DNA of 7,201 bases, taken from assembly GCA_009788135.1 (NCBI GenBank), contig WQSA01000083.1, positions 2,199-9,399 of the forward strand, written 5' to 3'. This stretch comes from Candidatus Fibrimonadales bacterium (lineage in GTDB: Bacteria; Fibrobacterota; Fibrobacteria; Fibrobacterales; Fibrobacteraceae). This document shows, piece by piece, positions 5,015 to 7,201 of the stretch; the first letter of the stretch is position 1; the number at the start of each line of letters is the position of its first letter. A model generated the notes under the pieces. It worked only from the letters and a program-made list of their open reading frames with translations, was not told the DNA's origin and ran no database searches. A program made the position numbers and the translations under genes.

Positions 5015-5689
5015 ATGCAACTAATAACCCTTAATGCAAAAGCCCGTACTGCCGGTTCATCGCGTGATTGCGGCCGTACTCGCAAAACAGGCAACATACC
5101 TGCCATTTATTATGGCAAAGGTTCAGAGGCGCTTTCCATAAGCGTTACGGAAAAAGACTTGGAGGCAGTTCTTGCCCCCGGCAAAAGATACACTTTGCTG
5201 GATTTGGTCATAGATGGCAAGGGCGGAAACCCAGCCGTAGTCTATCAGTACCAAAAACACAATATCTCGCAAAAAATCATTCATATAGATTTTTTGAAGA
5301 TAGATGAGAACACGCCGATTGCGGTACGCATTCCTGTTCGCCTCTCCGGCATTCCTATAGGCGTTAAAAACCAGGGCGGCAGCCTTTCTCAGGAGAGCTA
5401 CTATCTAAAGCTGTCTGCAAAGCCCACAGACATTCCGGCAAGCATAGAGTTGGACGTTTCCGAAATGCCCAACAACACCACTTACTATGCAGAAAAGCTG
5501 AATTTGGGCAAAGCATCTTTAGTGTCCCCAAAACGCACGGTTATCTTCACAATATCCAAAGGACGCGAGGCCGCCGCTGAGGCTGCTCCTGCCGCCGCCG
5601 CTGCAGCCGCACCAGCCGCTGCCGCTCCTGCTGCCGCTGCTCCTGCCGCGAAAAAAGAAGAGCCTAAAAAAGACGCGAAAAAGAAATAA
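5015..5689 (+). CDS. rplY: Large ribosomal subunit protein bL25 (CTC/TL5 type, two-domain) with Ala/Lys tail
   Basis: The protein has 224 residues. The start is set by GGAG (5006-5009), 5 nt before the ATG. bL25 binds 5S rRNA in the 50S subunit. The N-terminal 5S-binding domain spans about residues 1-95, with the landmarks GNIPAIYYGKG (27-37), HNISQKIIHIDFLKID (82-97) and the ISVTEKDLEAVL helix. The C-terminal CTC domain follows at about 100-182, with VRIPVRLSGIPIGVKNQGG and the strand SIELDVSEMPNNTTYYAEKL. This is the long form of the family. Residues 185-224 are a low-complexity tail of Ala and Pro ending in Lys-rich KKEEPKKDAKKK, encoded by GCN-rich repeats prone to length change. It is the first protein gene after tRNA-Gln, and its TAA overlaps the next ATG by one base (TAATG), implying translational coupling with the ATPase. 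pth lies downstream, as it often does near rplY. Confidence 0.95.
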   Translation: MQLITLNAKARTAGSSRDCGRTRKTGNIPAIYYGKGSEALSISVTEKDLEAVLAPGKRYTLLDLVIDGKGGNPAVVYQYQKHNISQKIIHIDFLKIDENTPIAVRIPVRLSGIPIGVKNQGGSLSQESYYLKLSAKPTDIPASIELDVSEMPNNTTYYAEKLNLGKASLVSPKRTVIFTISKGREAAAEAAPAAAAAAAPAAAAPAAAAPAAKKEEPKKDAKKK

Positions 5690-6465
5690 TGCCTAACGTT
5701 GCCATCAAGGAAAACGACATTATCATTAAGTTACGCAACTTGCGTAAAAGTTTTGGTAAGCAGGACGTTCTCCTGGATGTTAACTTGGACATTAGGCGCG
5801 GCGAGACAATCGTTATAATCGGTCAATCCGGCGGCGGAAAGTCTGTTATATTAAAACACATGATAGGTCTTTTGCAACCGGATGCCGGCGAGGTTAGCGT
5901 TGACGGCGTCACAATTTCCACTCCAAAGTTTTTCGATACCCATACAATTCGCAGAAAGATGGGCATGCTTTTTCAAATGGGCGCATTGTTCGATTCCATG
6001 GACACGGGCGAGAACATAGCCTTTGCGCTCAGGGAGCATCATCCCGAGCTTTCCGAAAAGCAGGTTCAAGATACAGTAACAGAAAAGTTGAAGCTCATAA
6101 ATCTTGTGCCTGAGTTTCGCACAAAAATGCCATCCGAGCTTTCCGGCGGCATGAAAAAGCGTGTAGCTTTGGCGAGAGCCATAGCCCTAAGCCCTGAAAT
6201 CCTTTTATACGATGAGCCAACAACAGGCTTAGACCCGATAACTTCCGATGTTATAAACGATTTGATTTTAGATATGCAGTTAAAGCTTGGCGTGACTTCC
6301 GTAGTAGTGACTCACGATATGGTGAGCGCATTCAAGGTTGCAGATCGCATTGCCATGCTTTACAAGGGTCGCATAATTGAGATAGGCACTGTGGAGCAAA
6401 TAAAAGACACGCGCAATCCTTTTGTAAAGCAATTCATAACCGGGCAGAGAAATTTGCCAACTTGA
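5689..6465 (+). CDS. mlaF: ABC transporter ATP-binding protein, MlaF type (phospholipid trafficking)
   Basis: The protein has 258 residues, the normal length for a MlaF/Ttg2A ATPase. It is a cytoplasmic ATPase that pairs with an MlaE-type permease and an MCE-domain protein to move phospholipids between inner and outer membranes. Motifs in order are Walker A GQSGGGKS (45-52), with the family-typical following KSVILKHMIGLL; Q-loop FQMGALFDSM (Gln96), a hallmark of the MlaF group; signature LSGGM (151-155); Walker B ILLYDEP (171-177, Glu176); D-loop TGLDP; and switch His209 in VTHD. All catalytic residues are present. The ATG overlaps the rplY stop (TAATG) and there is only a weak AAGAA upstream, so translation is probably coupled. 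No permease or MCE gene is adjacent within the window, so partners must lie elsewhere. The specific substrate is inferred from family similarity. Confidence 0.88.
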   Translation: MPNVAIKENDIIIKLRNLRKSFGKQDVLLDVNLDIRRGETIVIIGQSGGGKSVILKHMIGLLQPDAGEVSVDGVTISTPKFFDTHTIRRKMGMLFQMGALFDSMDTGENIAFALREHHPELSEKQVQDTVTEKLKLINLVPEFRTKMPSELSGGMKKRVALARAIALSPEILLYDEPTTGLDPITSDVINDLILDMQLKLGVTSVVVTHDMVSAFKVADRIAMLYKGRIIEIGTVEQIKDTRNPFVKQFITGQRNLPT

Positions 6466-6476
6466 TATTAAAAATT

Positions 6477-6511
6477 AGTGGAGAGTTGAGAGTTGAGAGT
6501 TGAGAGTGAAA
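6477..6511 (+). repeat. Left heptamer array
   Basis: Five tandem 7-bp units: AGTGGAG (6477), AGTTGAG (6484, 6491, 6498) and AGTGAAA (6505). The array supplies GGAG (6480-6483) and the TTG start codon (6493) of the enclosed gene. The inner AGTGAAA unit is identical to the inner unit of the left arm at 4770-4776. Confidence 0.9.
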
Positions 6512-6879
6512 ACAAAGGAACCGTTGCGGAAAAATCTTATAATTTTGCCGTGAATGTTGTGCAGTTATATAAGTATTTAAGTGAGACAAAAAAAGAATTT
6601 GTCTTGAGTAAACAATTTTTAAGAAGTGGAACTAGTATAGGAGCAAATGTTAGGGAAGCCCAACAAGCTCAAAGTAAACCTGACTTTTTAAATAAAATGA
6701 ACATTGCATTAAAAGAAGCAAATGAAACTTTATATTGGATTGATTTATTATTTGATACAGATTATATCCCTATTGAAAAAAAACAACATTACCGTAAAGA
6801 ATGCAACGAATTAACCAGTTTACTTGCAGCCATAGTGAAAACAACGAAAAATAACTTAGGGAGTAAATATGCAAAATAA
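6493..6879 (+). CDS. Four-helix-bundle protein, 23S rRNA intervening-sequence protein (IVP/S23) family
   Basis: The protein has 128 residues with a TTG start. No in-frame ATG exists upstream: an in-frame TGA at 6487-6489 closes the frame. The next candidate, GTG at 6550, would cut off the first half of helix 1. GGAG (6480-6483) is 9 nt upstream of the TTG. The conserved core is visible: helix 1 KSYNFAVNVVQLYKYL (14-29), then KEFVLSKQFLRSGTSIGANV (34-53), EAQQAQSKPDFLNKMNIALKEA (55-76), ETLYWIDLL and a last helix, ECNELTSLLAAIVKTTKNN. The family was first seen inside 23S rRNA intervening sequences of Leptospira and others, and includes the Avd subunit of diversity-generating retroelements. Its biochemical role is unclear beyond nucleic-acid association. 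The first six residues (MRVESE) are translated repeat. Its AT-rich codons differ from those of its neighbours. It is flanked exactly by inverted heptamer arrays, suggesting a mobile unit. Confidence 0.88.
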   Translation: MRVESENKGTVAEKSYNFAVNVVQLYKYLSETKKEFVLSKQFLRSGTSIGANVREAQQAQSKPDFLNKMNIALKEANETLYWIDLLFDTDYIPIEKKQHYRKECNELTSLLAAIVKTTKNNLGSKYAK

Positions 6880-6909
6880 CTCTCCACTCTCAACTCTCAA
6901 CTCTCAACT
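6879..6909 (-). repeat. Right heptamer array (inverted)
   Basis: Read on the minus strand from 6909 inward the units are AGTTGAG three times (6909-6889), then AGTGGAG (6888-6882), then AGT. This is the inverted partner of the left array, differing only in which unit carries the TGG variant. The TAA of the enclosed gene ends at 6879, and the pth ATG is 12 bp beyond the outer edge. Confidence 0.9.
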
Positions 6910-6921
6910 AAACAAGAAACT

Positions 6922-7201
6922 ATGCATCTCATAGCGGTAGGTTTAGGCAATCCGGGGTCCAAGTATGCTAATACTCGGCATAATTTGGGGTTTATGGCCA
7001 TAGACAGACTTGCCGCAAGTTCTGCTTGGAAAAGCGAATGCAAAGCGGAGACTCAAAAGGTTCAGATTGCCGGCAAAGAGATTCTGCTTGCAAAGCCTCA
7101 GACTTTTATGAATTTGAGCGGCGAATGCGTTCAAGCTTTGATGACATTTTACAAAGTGAAACCTGAAAATTTGCTGGTGTTCAGCGATGATATTAATCTC
7201 G
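6922..7201 (+). CDS. pth: Peptidyl-tRNA hydrolase, N-terminal 93 residues; continues off the right edge
   Basis: The frame is open from ATG at 6922 to the end of the window. Pth cleaves the ester bond of peptidyl-tRNAs that drop off ribosomes, recycling tRNA; it is essential in most bacteria and cytoplasmic. The family signatures are complete in the visible part: AVGLGNPGSKYANTRHNLGFM with Asn10 and catalytic His20, KPQTFMNLSGE with Asn64 (equivalent to E. coli Asn68), and LLVFSDDINL with the Asp pair at 89-90 (equivalent to Asp93). Only a weak purine stretch (AAGAAA, 6914-6919) precedes the ATG. The heptamer array ends 12 bp upstream, so the leader has probably been altered by that element. 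Together with rplY and tRNA-Gln upstream it forms a translation-quality cluster; rplY-pth proximity is common in bacteria. Confidence 0.96.
   Translation, partial: MHLIAVGLGNPGSKYANTRHNLGFMAIDRLAASSAWKSECKAETQKVQIAGKEILLAKPQTFMNLSGECVQALMTFYKVKPENLLVFSDDINL

Larger units (their letters stand above)
6477..6909. mobile_element. Putative cassette: four-helix-bundle gene bounded by inverted heptamer-repeat arrays
   Basis: This 433-bp unit lies between mlaF and pth. The left array (6477-6511) and right array (6882-6909, with a degenerate inner unit at 6875-6881) are inverted copies of the same 7-bp repeat. Both junctions contain TA (6476-6477 and 6909-6910). The interior is visibly more AT-rich than mlaF or pth. 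The single ORF begins inside the left array and ends at the right one. An empty relative sits at 4742-4840. A transcript could fold the two arrays into a stem of about 30 bp enclosing the ORF, as in intervening sequences of 23S rRNA genes. No transposase is present. Mobility is inference. Confidence 0.55.

Noticed and set aside
6493..6879. Avd gene of a diversity-generating retroelement
   Set aside because: The fold family is the same, but there is no reverse transcriptase, template repeat or variable-repeat target in the window.

Overview
The window looks like a chromosomal segment of a Fibrobacter-type (Fibrobacterota) cellulolytic gut bacterium. The clues are the start of a GH5-like cellulase, a lipoprotein with poly-serine linkers, a secreted protein with a C-terminal sorting-type tail, an Rpn/PD-(D/E)XK protein, and AT-rich intergenic DNA between genes of moderate GC. 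This assignment comes from reading the sequence; no database search was possible.

Layout. Positions 1-234 (minus) hold the N-terminus of a secreted GH5-type glycoside hydrolase. It is divergent from a Ser-rich lipoprotein (376-1335, plus). A strong bidirectional hairpin (1347-1379) separates the lipoprotein from a convergent secreted protein with a C-terminal sorting-like domain (1391-2611, minus). A divergent AT-rich spacer leads to an Rpn-family nuclease gene (2878-3696, plus), which faces trpS (3725-4723, minus). A tRNA-Gln(UUG) at 4915-4986 follows, with a clear promoter, and then the row rplY - mlaF-like ATPase - four-helix-bundle gene - pth (partial at the window end), all on plus. rplY and mlaF overlap by one base (TAATG).

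How the genes fit together. The left third is an extracellular, cell-envelope and carbohydrate block. The right half is translation housekeeping (TrpRS, tRNA-Gln, ribosomal protein L25, peptidyl-tRNA hydrolase) with a lipid-transport ATPase inserted in the operon.

The two most interesting signals are these. (1) Two elements are bounded by inverted arrays of a 7-bp unit (AGTTGAG/AGTGGAG). One is a 99-bp empty copy at 4742-4840. The other is a 433-bp copy at 6477-6909 that carries a four-helix-bundle (23S rRNA intervening-sequence-protein family) gene, whose only plausible start codon, a TTG, lies inside the left array and whose stop abuts the right array. This looks like a small mobile or intervening-sequence-like cassette with a MITE-like relative. 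(2) The rpn gene contains an in-frame internal GGAGG + ATG, directly preceded by a perfect 15-bp dyad, that would produce just the 58-residue C-terminal domain. This matches the intragenic antitoxin arrangement reported for Rpn proteins in E. coli.

Four promoters in the window share a TTG... -35 and an identical TATATT -10. Those before the secreted or lipoprotein genes sit in runs of A/T tracts.
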